A stretch of DNA of 64,000 nt. Source: Apostichopus japonicus. Its lineage: Eukaryota > Echinodermata > Holothuroidea > Aspidochirotida > Stichopodidae. A model generated the notes under the pieces. It had not been told where the DNA came from. It was given only the letters and a program-made list of their open reading frames with translations, and ran no database searches. Position numbers and translations under genes: made by a program. Numbering within the stretch: position 1 is the first letter of the stretch; the number at the start of each line of letters is the position of its first letter. Positions 1 to 11,453 of the stretch are shown in pieces. Location of the stretch: the NCBI RefSeq assembly GCF_037975245.1, contig NC_092566.1:2170001-2234000 (forward strand), read 5' to 3'.

Positions 1-1580
1 CCAAACTCGGCGATGCAACCGCCATTTGTGTTGATGGAAGGTTTGATCGGGGAGGGATGGATGAGGACTGGGGAAGGGAGGTAAATTTACTTTCATTGAA
101 AGTTGTTTGCCTCGACAAATCAGAAATTGAACTTGATAAACATAAGACAAATTGGTTTCAGATACTCTTTCATAGGTAAACCACTGTCATGCTCCAAAAT
201 GGCGACATGGAAAGCCTATGCGTTCAGTTATCGTAAGATTCAACCTCATCTCGAAAGAGTTTGCAGCCTCCCCTTCCCCTACATGCCTGACGAGAGGAGA
301 ATGGGGTTAATTAGGGGTTGGGAAACTGCGCTTTCACAATATATATAAGGAAAAAATGAAGACTTTAAAATGGGACCCGGGGATATGATTGTCCCCAAAT
401 CCCGACCTGGTTTTAACGGCTTCCATGATTTGATAGTTGAATTATGCGTTGGGTTGCATGAGAATGACTAAGGGTGAAGTGAAGGTAGATTTTCATGTAT
501 TGCGTCAGGGACATACTGCAAATCTTTATAATTTTGTATGCATCAGAGTAGTTCATGATGCGAATTAAAAATTACATTGATTATTTTCTATTTCTCTTTA
601 AGGTTAAGTTGAAACGTGGCATTTAAAGTTAATTTATGTGTACAAGCATTTTGTTGGTTATAATTCACATGCAGCAGAAAGCACATATGCGTTGTATTTT
701 TTTTCTTTTTTATTGTTTTCTTTACTTTTTGTTACGGCTCATTACCCAGGAGTGGATCCAGAATATTACAAACTAGAGGATGTTTGGCTTGGATTAGCCG
801 CCTTCCCATGTCTGGTGGTCTCTCTGGGGGCGTCCATCTCTGAAAACAATATTATACTAGTGCTAATTGTTTACGTCTGAATTTTTGTGTGAGATTGACA
901 AGGGGACGGGTGTACACCCAACCTAACCCCGGGATGCGCTACGATGGCAACGTACCTCTGATAGGTTGTGTTTTTGTCTAAAAATGATCACTGAATACAT
1001 GTAAGGACGAGGCAGGAAAGTAGGCGGACCGTACTACTATGTGTTAGTGCTTGAACCCGTTCATTTACATTGTACTAGAGAATCAATAAATCATGGAACG
1101 CCGTAGAGGATTTAAATTGTTGTAATTGTTATATATTACCGTTCTCTGCATTTTTTCAATCAACTTTTTTTTTGGGGGGGGAGGGGGGCTCATAGTATGG
1201 GAGGGGTTCCTTTTGTGAAAGTGTAAGCTGACCCGTAAGGCCGAGTTAAATTGGCTAAACGACTCCTATACGAAAGGCTTCCGATGCGAAAATAAAGGGA
1301 GTTAATTGCAATTTATCCATGGCTGATTCTTCCATCAATAACTACAGGCCCGTACTCAGGCATTTTTTTTTATGGGGTTGGTTCGTTTACTGAAGATGTG
1401 GGCAATTGCATTGAAGAAGGTTCCAGGCCGGTCGGTTTTTCTTCTCTTCCCTTCCCTTCCTTTCCTTCCATTGTTGCTACATTAAATCGATTTAACTTCG
1501 CAGCATTAATTCTCGAGTTTTGCCCCCCCCCCAAAACAAAAACTGTGACATACCATAGAAGTCTACATCAATTTTGACAT
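1..1580. other. Intergenic, no gene recognised
   Basis: No reading frame here shows a recognisable domain or exon structure. An 80-residue hydrophobic frame at 638-880 has no support. The stretch contains a G-run near 1167-1187 and a CT-rich tract near 1437-1470. Confidence 0.5.
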
Positions 1581-1850
1581 TATGGCCGACTGGATAAAGG
1601 CGGTGGCATTTGAAGCAATGGGCCTAGCAATCGGGAGGTTCGATTCCCGGCCTGGTCATTGTAAGGTGGGTTTTTCATCCAAAAGCAATCTATACGTTTT
1701 TCCCCATCTGAAATGACTTTCTAAATTGAAAAGATTCCAAATTTGAGTTAAAATGTTGAATTGGAAGCCACCCGACGTGTAAGTTGTAATCCATAACATT
1801 GTGGTCGCTAAAGCGTCGTAAAATATAACTGCTGATTATTATGATATATA
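1581..1850 (+). mobile_element. tRNA-derived SINE, family 1 (copy 1)
   Basis: The head reads TGGCCGACTGGATAAAGGCG (an A-box-like start of a class II, Leu/Ser-type tRNA) followed by GGTTCGATTCCC (B box). A tRNA-unrelated body of about 170 bp follows and ends in an AT-rich tail. The whole unit aligns by eye with the inverted copy at 7876-8180, including the shared words AATTGGAAGCCACCCGAC and TAACTGCTGATT. Length and two-part structure are those of a Pol III SINE. Confidence 0.85.
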
Positions 1851-2084
1851 TATATATTATTATATATCTACTCAAGATCCGTTTAAATGCGGGAGTCGGC
1901 TTCAACGACGCACGTGCCGCACGACCCTCTCTGATACTTTGGTTCGCCCTTGGCCCTTCCATAAAGGTGATCATTTCCCTACCTAAATTAGTCGAATGAA
2001 AGTTTGAATATCATTCCGACCCCGCCCCCACCATGTAACCCATGCGGACCTCACTGGTATCACGTGGTTTCGCCTGAGGTATGT

Positions 2085-2300
2085 ATGTGTGTATGAATGT
2101 GTGTATGTATGTATTTAAGATCCTCCCTGCAAGCAGGAACTCGCCAATAAGCCTCATTGGCTTACCAAGGCCGCAAGCTGACCAAAGCCAGTCTCTTATA
2201 GACTCATATCTAACGTCCATGATTTGGAATTGTCAACAAGTCTGTAACTGGACGACATATACAATAATATTGGAGTGACTCGAGTGACTTGGAGTGACTC
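2085..2300 (-). mobile_element. tRNA-derived SINE, family 2 (copy 1, head degraded)
   Basis: Read on the minus strand, the body matches the copies at 13752-13945 and 57331-57570: the words GTCCAGTTACAG, TTGTTGACAATT, GGACGTTA, AGAGACTGGCTTTGGTCAG and GCGAGTTCCTGCTTGCAG appear in the same order. The tRNA-like head is replaced by a short local repeat of GGAGTGACTCGA, which resembles a multiplied B box. The tail runs into a TATG-rich simple repeat near 2078-2115. Confidence 0.8.
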
Positions 2301-4176
2301 GAGTGCGTCCTTCATAAAAAAAAGCCTATCAACACTTACCGTACAGAATCCCGCTTGTGTTAAAGTATACATTCAGTGGACACGTCTTCATAAATGATGA
2401 AAAACGGTCGAATAAGTTTTTGCGAGCTCACCCTTTCCCTTCCTCTGTCTAACATCGCGTTCCCCTCCCATACCACCCCCCCCCCCACCTCCGGATACTC
2501 CCTAACAACACTCAACACAGTACACACATGCGTGCATAAGTATATGTTGCAATCCGTTTCTTTTGTGTTAGCTCGCATTGTCAGGTAGCTAGTTTTCATG
2601 GCCAGTCATTTCTGTTAAACAACTGTGTTTGTTTTATTATCGATAGTGCCCGACAAGGGCGAATCGATTCATAATATCATTGAATAGGTGACTTTAAAAT
2701 GACGCACACCATATGTCACGGTTCAACAATTTTTGGTAAATATCAGCATTTTAGATAATAGACGGTACTGAATTTCTGGCTGTGATGTAAAATTTGATGA
2801 CAACGGTATATTGCTGTAAGTTTTATCAGTACCTCACTCTCAGTTGATATCTGGTCTTTTTGCGTTACTGGCGAGGATCAATCGTCAGTCCAAGTCTATT
2901 TCGTAAAGTAACTCGCAACCGAAGTAAAGAGGTATGTTATCCTTTATTGGTTTATGAGATGGGTTAAGTTCTAAGCAATTGAAGATCTGCTTGCGCGACA
3001 TTTGGAGCCGCCATTTTGCAATCTGTTAGAGATTATACAATGAATCAACACCCCGCTTGCATGAACCGTTGTATGCATAGGCCTATGGATAAATAAAAGC
3101 AATATTATAAGCGCTTATATACATCTTACATTAATAAGTGTAGTAGTTTAAGAAAAATTGTACCTCCATAGTTGAAATGCTATCTTTATAGTTCTTTGTA
3201 AGTTTCATGATTAATGCTATAAAAGTCGATACCCCCAGTAACAAACGACGCGGATCTGAGACATGTGTGGCGGGGCACAGGGGTGGTGGGGGAGGAGGTA
3301 AGGGGGAGGGCGATTGAATATCAGTCGGTAGAAAATAATGCCGGTTATAGAGATCATCTGACGTTCCCACAAACGCTATACTCGCTAAAATTGACAAAAT
3401 TCGACAAATAAATATTTGGATGTTAATAATGAAACAGATCAATTAAAACTCCTGCATATGCTTGGAAATTTAAAGGATTAAGGAAGAATGTCAAATACGG
3501 GGGCGGGGGGGGGGGGGTTACGTCTGACTACCGAATTAAAGAAAAAGTGACTCGGGGGTGCTTGGATTGGTGCGATTAGACCGTACTTTAAGGATCTGCT
3601 GCACAACATATCCTGGGAAGGAACTACTGGGGCAAAAATATTTTAAGATTTAAAACGTTATAGTTGTGTGTTTTGAAAGTAAGACTCTTTAACATCACGT
3701 ATGTTCAAATAATGGTTGGCATTGTCAACCAAATACTTTTCGTGCACGAAGCCCGCTTAGCCATTGTTAATTTAGCACTTCTGCGAATAAATTAGGCTCG
3801 CAAAGCCTACCATTATTAATAGACCTACCCGCTGTCACGACAATGACTACGAAATAATATGTCGTTCGATATCTTGTATATTTGTATTTGTATATTTATT
3901 TGTTTTATCACAATTTACAATGTGACGGGAAGTCGCCTATAAAGCCTGCAAGGCTTAACAAAGTAGGAGACCCCCCCCCCCCCAAAAAAAACAATCTTTA
4001 TAATAATCTTAATCATAAACATACACAAGAATAAATCCATTAATAGTGAGAAATAATTTCATTTTGTAGATTCCTTTTGAATGAAGAGTAAGAATGCTTA
4101 TTCTTAACATTATCCTGACGATTATTCCTCGTTTTTATAGCACGAATACGATGGCTTAAAGAACCCATAGTACTTC
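2301..4176. other. Intergenic, possible non-coding first exon of gene A
   Basis: No coding region recognised. G or C homopolymers occur at 2477-2489, 3503-3518 and 3969-3983. A donor-like AAAGAG|GTATGT lies at 2931/2932, upstream of and in the same orientation as gene A, and could end a 5'-UTR exon; this is inference only. Confidence 0.35.
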
Positions 4177-4474
4177 CAGGCGCGTAGCCAAGGGGGGGGG
4201 GGGGGCGAAGGGGGCAGCCGCCCCCCCCCTTGAGCATAATTTTAAAACATTTTTTTAATGTTTTTATGATATCGCTAGTGTTTTCAAAAGAGAAAATGCT
4301 AAGATGCAACTTACAAGGCCTGGGAAGTGCCATTTCCAGCGATCTGGGAGGCATTTTCAGCCAAAATTTTCTTGTACGCTTCGCGCCAACCATGGTGGCG
4401 CTACGCTTAGATAGTTTGCAATGCCGAATCTACAGTTTCGCCCCTCCCTTGGCAAATTCCTGGCTACGCGCCTG
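4177..4474 (+). mobile_element. hAT-like MITE, CAGGCGCGTAGCC family (copy 1)
   Basis: A 298-bp element has terminal inverted repeats CAGGCGCGTAGCCA and TGGCTACGCGCCTG. Flanks read AGTACTTC on the left and AGGTACTTC on the right, an 8-bp target-site duplication with one inserted base. CAG...CTG ends plus 8-bp duplications are typical of the hAT superfamily. The second copy (28873-29170) has the same length and orientation. Frames inside it in both strands are not genes. Confidence 0.9.
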
Positions 4475-4846
4475 AGGTACTTCGATGGGACTAAACCTGT
4501 GCGTTATTACAATGGCGTGTTTGATGGTTGTGGATTAGTCTATTACTATTAATAAAATCTTGAAAAGCCTCGGGTAGCAATCCATTCTATGCTTTATATG
4601 CAAATGTTGCTAGCTGGACTCTTATAATATCATTTAGTTTTAATCAATTTAATCTTTTGAATAATGGGCGAGTATATGATCACGTGGTGCAGCCTGTGAA
4701 ATATGGCGGATAGCTCTCTTCCGTTTCCAAACAATTTAGATGATAAAATCAAAACTGTTATCATGAAATGAAGTTCTTTTATTCCCCATTTACTATCTTC
4801 CAGCTTTCTTAGCTGCAACACCGACGTTTCACTGTATTCATACACG

Positions 4847-6103
4847 ATGAAGTTACTAACTACGTTGTTGGTCATTTTTACCCTTCTGGCGGGCCATGTT
4901 GTCGACAGCCAAAACTGTGCAGGAACACCTTGCCTCTGTCAGCGGCGTAGCGATTCTATGGTTACTGTTATTGACTGTAGTAACCTAGGATTGACGGAGA
5001 TTCCAGACTTCCAAGAAATATTTTCTGGTATACTTGAGCTTTTGGACTTTTCTGGAAACGAACTGGTTACGTTTGATACAAGCAAACTGGGTTTCAATTT
5101 CATAGGTGTGAGCGGAATAGATCTAATTGATTTAAGCAATAACCGGTTAACGTCAATAGTGACCGGTTTCGCAATCCCTAACGTTAGTCCATCCTATGAC
5201 AAATTGAATATTTCCGGAAATAATTTTGATGCTTTCCCATCCAAGGCAATCCCACTTGAGTTTGCAAGGGTTGATCTGGTTATCGACATATCGAACAATC
5301 AACTGACGTCACTTGATAGTCATTTTATCGCCGACAATACAAATTTAGGGATTCCAACTCTAACATTTATTGCTAGAAATAATTTAATCGAGACAGTTCA
5401 CATAATGGCATTTGCAAATGCTGGTATTAATGAACTCCTCCTCGACTTGAGAGATAACAAATTGACCAACATTTCTCAGGAGTTTTATTTCCCAATCTCC
5501 ACAAATCGAGAGTTCAACCTGTCTGGTAACCCATGGAATTGTGATTGTAATTTCCGCTGGATTCTTCAATCTGACTACAAAGAGATTTCACAGCGAGCGC
5601 CCCCTCTTTGTGATAATCCTGCACCATTGCGTAACAAGGAGCTTTTTGACCTTCGACCTGATGACTTCGTGTGTTTTCCGGTACCAACAACTGAAGCTAA
5701 AGATTTGGTTATTACCAAAGGTGACAATACTGTATCGTGTCCGGCCACAGCGGATCCCGAAAGTACCCTTGGTATCACTTGGCAGCTCGACTTGAGTTGC
5801 TATGACAATAAGAAACCGCTTAGCATAATCGCAAACTCGAAAGTAGCCACTCTTAAAGACGTCACTTTTTTCCCTGAATCAAATATTACTTGCACAGCGA
5901 GTAATCACGCTGGTTCCATTAATATTCCCCTGACAGTGGTCAACTCTGAAGATGTAGGTCACTTCCCTGAAGGTGGCAACGAAAGTGATGCTGGTGTCAG
6001 CGGTGGGTTTGTGTTTCTAATCATTTTGGTGATCTTGTCAATACTCCTTTGTTTGCTTACTGGAGCCTACTATTTTTATCTTAAACAGAATCTTGAATGT
6101 TAG
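4847..6103 (+). CDS. LRR-Ig transmembrane protein, short tail (gene A)
   Basis: The 418-residue protein starts with a signal peptide (1-21, cleavage near VDS|QN). An LRR N-terminal cap follows (C24, C29, C31, C44), then about six leucine-rich repeats (about 45-225), an LRR C-terminal cap (NPWNCDCNFRWI at 228-239, then C255 and C276) and one Ig-like domain (C298 and C349). The usual Tyr before the second Ig cysteine is absent (NITCTAS). One membrane segment (about 387-411) leaves a 7-residue tail ending in Cys, with no signalling motif. It is a predicted type I surface protein; ligand unknown. The coding region is one exon. Possible acceptors TTCCAG (ends 4803) and TTCTTAG (ends 4812) lie just upstream of the ATG, as in genes B-D. 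It is the most divergent of the four paralogues. The pseudogene at 9733-10147 is closest to it. Confidence 0.9.
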   Translation: MKLLTTLLVIFTLLAGHVVDSQNCAGTPCLCQRRSDSMVTVIDCSNLGLTEIPDFQEIFSGILELLDFSGNELVTFDTSKLGFNFIGVSGIDLIDLSNNRLTSIVTGFAIPNVSPSYDKLNISGNNFDAFPSKAIPLEFARVDLVIDISNNQLTSLDSHFIADNTNLGIPTLTFIARNNLIETVHIMAFANAGINELLLDLRDNKLTNISQEFYFPISTNREFNLSGNPWNCDCNFRWILQSDYKEISQRAPPLCDNPAPLRNKELFDLRPDDFVCFPVPTTEAKDLVITKGDNTVSCPATADPESTLGITWQLDLSCYDNKKPLSIIANSKVATLKDVTFFPESNITCTASNHAGSINIPLTVVNSEDVGHFPEGGNESDAGVSGGFVFLIILVILSILLCLLTGAYYFYLKQNLEC

Positions 6104-7875
6104 GATAATTCAAGAAATGGAGATTATTCTGACTAGTAATTCAGCAAAGGCTTTATCAGTTATCCTTTTGAAATCTGTTCAAGTACCTCAGCACAAAGGA
6201 TCGGGTCAAAACTCACAATTCGGTTAAACAAGAAAGTAAAGAAAAATATCGTTTTGATGAAATTGACCTGATAATGGTGGAAACAAATATCATTAACATG
6301 TTGTTATGAAGATGGAACTAGGGTATGTGTTTTGGGTTTGTGTTTCAACAGAAAATATAAATATATTTCATTTTGCTAGATGGTAATATGGTGCATTGGA
6401 AAACTGAAAAACAAACTATGGAGCCCGTGTGATGTAACCTTTTAACTTTCCATTGTGTTATGTAACAATTAAAAATATGCTTGATCAAGTTTAGCGACAC
6501 TTTTCAAGTTTTCTTAAATCGTTATACGTTGTAGATTTTACCACACTAATGTGTAAGCAATATGCAAAGTGTTCATTATTTAATATTTTTAATAGGAAAG
6601 CGCAACAAATTAGTAGTTTAGTTTTTTATTTTATAGAAATCGCTGCAAAAACGTATTTGTATTCACTGCATTTTTAAAGCTTTTTTATCTTCTAATGTAT
6701 AAAGGAGTGAATGGTAGTGTTAAAACGTTAGATAAAGTTAATCAGAATGGTATATATAATATAATTAACTACATTTTTTGCGGTAATAAGTGTTTCCTGT
6801 GATGTTACCAGCCAACCTCGTTCCCTCCTATAGATTATACAATGGGCTGATGAGCTAAGAGTCCCGGGACCCCAATATCAAGAGACACCCAAGGCCAAGA
6901 AGCCCTCAAGGTCACGTGCCTCTGTGAACATTTCCAGGCAAGATACACCAACATTCGGGTTGTGCCGACAAAATGTTATAAAGGTGTCTGTGGGGTTCAG
7001 AAGGTGTTGAACTGACACCCCCCCCCCCTCACCCCTCTCCACCTCCATATCGAAGTTTCTGCTTGGTCCCTCTCCTCCAAAAACGAGATAATGAAATAAC
7101 TCATTTATTCCAGGCTATATATCTGTATTTAATCTGGTTACCTCATAGACTGATGTAAGGTTTATGAAGGTCTGTACATATTTATGAAGGAGACGATTTA
7201 TATATATCCATTATCCCGATGGCCTCATTTTTATTCCTAGGACGAATAAGGGTGTCACGTTTTTCAGGAATTTACAAATTCGTTTGAAATCAGAGTTAGG
7301 GTTTAGAAAGTGGGTTAGGGATCCAGTTTCCTTGAAATGAAGGATTGTCGTTCATAATCTGGTGTCAAAACTAGGAAAAAAGATTCAGAACATGTTTTTT
7401 TGAAAAAGCGTCACATGTTTGGAATCCAGGGATTTGATTGGCCGATGCCCACGTTCGTCCTGGGGAAAAAAATACGCATCCCAATGCATGCTTAGGAGAC
7501 ACACATATCACAGCTAGAAGTATATAGAGTATAGGCTAGGCCTATATTTTACATGCATGGTATACTGTAGTTAGGCTAGATTATTATTAACTGGTTTTTT
7601 ATTCTGTTAAGGTGCTGATATTATAGAATTTATTATATACAACTAAACCATGTACAAAATATTTTCGGTGTGCTTTCTTTTCTGTGTGAACGAAATAGTC
7701 ACATTGTTGATGACAAAATCAATTAAATATTTTCTATCGAAATTAAGGAGTACTTAACCCATGACGTCAATCTTGTGAAGTCAACGTTTTTCTTCGTGAG
7801 TATATTATTCAAGACTTTCAAACACCTTGAAGAGAAATTGAACAAGTTTGAGGTGGGTAAAATGTTAAATGAAAT
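6104..7875. other. 3' flank of gene A and intergenic DNA
   Basis: The first few hundred bases are AT-rich and probably include the 3' UTR; ATTAAA-like signals occur near 6468. The rest shows no coding signal. A C-run lies at 7017-7028. Confidence 0.4.
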
Positions 7876-8180
7876 TGTTAATTAATAACAATCAGCAGTT
7901 AAATTTACGACGCTAAAGCGATCACAAATGTGGGGGAAGCCCACAAAGGCCTATGGATTACAATTTACAAGTCGGGTGGCTTCCAATTCAGCATGTTTAA
8001 CTCAAATATGGAATCTTTTCAATTCAAAAATGCATTTCAGATGGGTAAAACCGTAGATTGCTCTTGGATGCAAAACTCGCTCTACTATGACCCGGCCGGG
8101 TATCGAGCCCGGAACCTCCCGATTGCTAAGCCTCGTTGCTTCATATGCCACCGCCTTGATCCACTCGGCCACAGCACCGG
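7876..8180 (-). mobile_element. tRNA-derived SINE, family 1 (copy 2)
   Basis: On the minus strand the element starts GGTGCTGTGGCCGAGTGGAT, a class II tRNA-like head with an intact A box, and carries GGCTCGATACCCGG as its B-box region. The body matches the copy at 1581-1850 and ends in TAACTGCTGATTGTTATTAA. This copy keeps the head better than the first. A 113-residue plus-strand frame across it is accidental. Confidence 0.87.
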
Positions 8181-8343
8181 CATGTGTTGTGAGTTAGAGG
8201 CGTGTAGGAGAGTATTATTTCCCAGTATACTCAGGCTTCAGCAATTTAAGATATTTCAGGTTCTCTTATAACAACAAATATCAGAAAGATGCATTACTAT
8301 AACTTTGGGGGTAGTAGTTAAATGCACCCTTTATCCCCTGCTT

Positions 8344-8574
8344 GAACGCATACCCCTTCCCTATTACTGGGGGGAGGGGTAGATGGTGATATAAGTCACA
8401 TGACAGTGTAGGACGTGTATCAATGGGTTTAATATTCAGTCCGTGGGGTCATCATTGCTAGAACGCATTCCCCTTCCCTATTATTGGGAGGGGTAGATGG
8501 TGATATAAGTCACATGACAGTGTAGGACGTGTATCAATGGGTTTAATATTCAGTCCGTGAGGTCATCATTACTA
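8344..8574. repeat. Tandem duplication, about 116 bp x 2
   Basis: Two head-to-tail copies start GAACGCAT at 8344 and 8461 (117 and about 114 bp). They differ at only a few positions and in one G-run, so the duplication is recent. No coding content. Confidence 0.9.
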
Positions 8575-9732
8575 ATCTTTATGTCACTCCGTTCTTTTGT
8601 TATTTTTTGTCTTTTTGGAAAACGGGTGGATGCGTGGAGGGAGAATAAATCGTATTTTACCGTGGGGAAATTCGCACATTTTTCCATTGATGTCTGTTTT
8701 TTTTTTGGGAGTATGTTTTCTTCAGGAATTACCACTCCTTTCAGAGGTGAAGTGAAAGGGTTAGAAGAGTCGGGTTAGTGTGCATGCTGTTTGCGCTGGT
8801 TCAATGATGCACTATATGAAATATGAACATTTACGCAATAAATAACACATATCGACAGTAAGAATAATGAAATCTTATAAGATTTCATCCCAATGACGTC
8901 ACTCTAGGTGATACATTTAGTAAATGGCTATGCGAACTAAATTACTAAAAATTAAATTGTGATTCAATAAAGCCTAGTATACTGCGTTGAGTAGACATGT
9001 GTACATATAAAGAAAAACTCACATCAAACACATGGAAATGGGGTTAGAAAAACAGAGTGCCTTCAAGTTTGATTTCAGACTGTGCATTGGACGTATCAGC
9101 TCTGATTTAGCATCCTTAGGGACAGAATATTGCCAAAATATGCAAATGAGTTAATTACTTGACCGTCGTTGTTGTTGAATGTTGAGACATAAAGAGCGTG
9201 AGAGAGAAAATATGTCAACAGATCTCAAGTGAGAGACGAACGTAAGACTCAGCTATATTTGATATAAATATTAATATCAAATCATTCATTTATAATGAAA
9301 GCACGATCATACAACAGTTAACCTTCAATATTATTAGTCGACGATAATTAATCATGTAACTACCTTGCCGAATAAGCAATCTATAAAATATACATAAAAC
9401 TTCAATCCCCAGCAAACTGTGTCGTCAAACTGTTAATAGAAACAGAGGGCGCATTTATCATTAACAACAAGAGAAAACTTAGGCTATCGCCAAATAATCT
9501 GAATCTCATATTATAACTGCAAAACCTTTTTGAATATAGAACGATTCTTACACAAGAAACCGACGAAGTTGTAGATAATGTGGTGGCTAAAGTTAGTCAG
9601 TTTTGCCAGTTTTTATTATTTTAAGATTAATATGCTTGTCATTTGATTTTTTTTATCTTCCTGGAAGTCGCGTGAGTGACTTTTCTGTTATCGTAGGAAT
9701 TCTAAGAGATAAACATAATTCCATGGGTTTGC
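8575..9732. other. Intergenic, no gene recognised
   Basis: AT-rich DNA without a supported frame, repeat or RNA gene. A short palindrome AATCTTATAAGATT sits near 8871-8885. Confidence 0.4.
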
Positions 9733-10147
9733 ATTGTCGGCGATTAAATTATTATCAAGTGACGTCACTCTGTTGATTGTTCGATATATCGATAACCTGA
9801 ATCAACCCTTGGAAACTGAAGTGGGATTGCCTTGGATGGGGAAGCATCAACATTATAACCGGAAATATTCAATATGTCATAGGATGGACTAACGTTAGGG
9901 ATTGAGAAACCGTTCACTATTAAAGTTAACCAGTTATTGCTTAAATCAATTAGATATATTCTGCTCGCACCAATTAAATTGTAACCCAGTTTGCTTGTAT
10001 TAAACGTAACTAGTTCGTTTCCAGAAAAGTCCAAAAGCTTAAGAAATACCAGACAATAGATCTTGAAAGTCTAGAATTTCCATCAATCCTCGGTTAGTAT
10101 ACTGCACTCAATAACAGACCCCATAGAACCGCTTCGCTGACAGACAA
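9733..10147 (-). pseudogene. Truncated LRR-Ig pseudogene (gene A-like)
   Basis: Read on the minus strand, this matches gene A from its LRR N-cap (CTGTCAGCG...GGTTCTATGG) through about four leucine-rich repeats. Words such as FSGNELVTF, IPNVSPSYD and SKAIPL are shared in the same order. The copy lacks the signal peptide, LRR C-cap, Ig domain and membrane segment. It carries frameshifts on both sides of the open middle part (9765-10034) and an extra GTGA near 9761. At about 9732 the match breaks and ACCCATGGAATT follows, which resembles the later LRR C-cap DNA of gene A, so an internal deletion is likely. It is an old inverted copy with no sign of function. Confidence 0.85.
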
Positions 10148-10593
10148 ACATTTATTCTCAGTTAAATAGTGCAATGATCTTTGTGGATGTTTGAAGCCTT
10201 TCGACTCGTCCAAACCGATTGCATTATATCTTGCTATTTTATTGTTTCATGAATTCGAACACTTAAGCAGTCAAATTATTGGTTTAATGACCTGGCAAAA
10301 GAAGTGACTAATAATTCTTCAACGATGTTCCACAGAATCGTGGTTATTTCAACCACGATTGAAAAGAGGGCTAGGTTGCGAATATCAGCTATATGTTAAT
10401 ACGTTAGACCTAAAGTAATTATTGAAGCATATATAGCTAAGCGTTGATATTTGTTTTCCTTTTAACTTTTTTTCAGACTCTAAGAATCTTTCTATCGTTA
10501 CTATACGGTATTCTAGCAATATAAACTATACAGCTTCTGTCTAAGCGACGATGGGATTGAGTGTAGCTGTAAAAACGCCACCATCCGCTAAGG

Positions 10594-11445
10594 CATGGGC
10601 GGCGATCCGTACTTCCGAGTGGGGGGGATATGACCTTGTTGACTATCTAAGCGTAGCGCCACCATGAGTTGGCGCGAAGCGTACAAGAAAATTTTGGGAT
10701 TTACAAACCCTCTAGATGGCCGGAAACGGCACTTCCCGAGGTTTCCAAGCGGCATATACCCAACTTTAAAATAGGGATATCATGTCCGAAATATCTCATA
10801 ATCAGGATCCAAAATACTTTTTTTTTTTAATTTCGGGTGTTATTTTGGGAAAATTGCCCCTGTCAATCTTGTTTCAGGCGCTACGTTAGAATGTTCGAGA
10901 GCTCTTTTATATTATTCGATGAAGAAAATGGCCTCATGCAGGCTATTATAGGCCTATACACATGCAATACACAATTACACATAGTTACATTCCTAGGTAC
11001 CGATTAATAGGGCATCCAGGTGAAACGTGTATTAAGCATTACCCTTGTAACATGAGATTCTCAGCTGTTCGAGGGAACATGTAGGCATACTATAGTGTAG
11101 GCCTACTATAGGGCCTATATGAATACTATGAGGGTGCATATATGTACTATATCAATACCGTGGGCGCAATAATACATTTTGTTGTTATAGGGCCAATGAA
11201 GCTCACAGTCAACTATTCTTGCTTTATAAAGACGGTTTATTTGAAAAGATCGCACAGCGTTTATGGTAGGCGAGAAATGAAGCTAAAAAGAGCCGTACAT
11301 TCACGATGATACATAAATGTAGGCATGAAAAAAATTCTTATCCCTGGCATTTGGTGGGGGGATATGGTGTATTACATCCCCTCCACCCATTTTCATGGGG
11401 GATATATCCCCCCCTTCCCCCCCCCCCCCAGGATCGCCGCCCATG
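10594..11445 (+). mobile_element. hAT-like non-autonomous element, 852 bp
   Basis: Inverted ends CATGGGCGGCGATCC and GGATCGCCGCCCATG are flanked by an exact 8-bp duplication, CGCTAAGG, at 10586-10593 and 11446-11453. No transposase frame is present. Near the left end (about 10640-10750) it holds a roughly 110-bp core, ACTATCTAAGCGTAGCGCCA onward, also present in four other places in the window. Confidence 0.9.
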
Positions 11446-11453
11446 CGCTAAGG

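Noticed and set aside
4040-4475. 117- and 81-residue frames on opposite strands
   Set aside because: Both lie in the hAT-like MITE and recur in its second copy at 28772-29180.
8095-8180. Functional tRNA-Leu/Ser gene on the minus strand
   Set aside because: It is continuous with a SINE body shared with 1581-1850, and the arms do not form a clean cloverleaf.
7930-8271. 113-residue frame
   Set aside because: Read across an inverted SINE copy.
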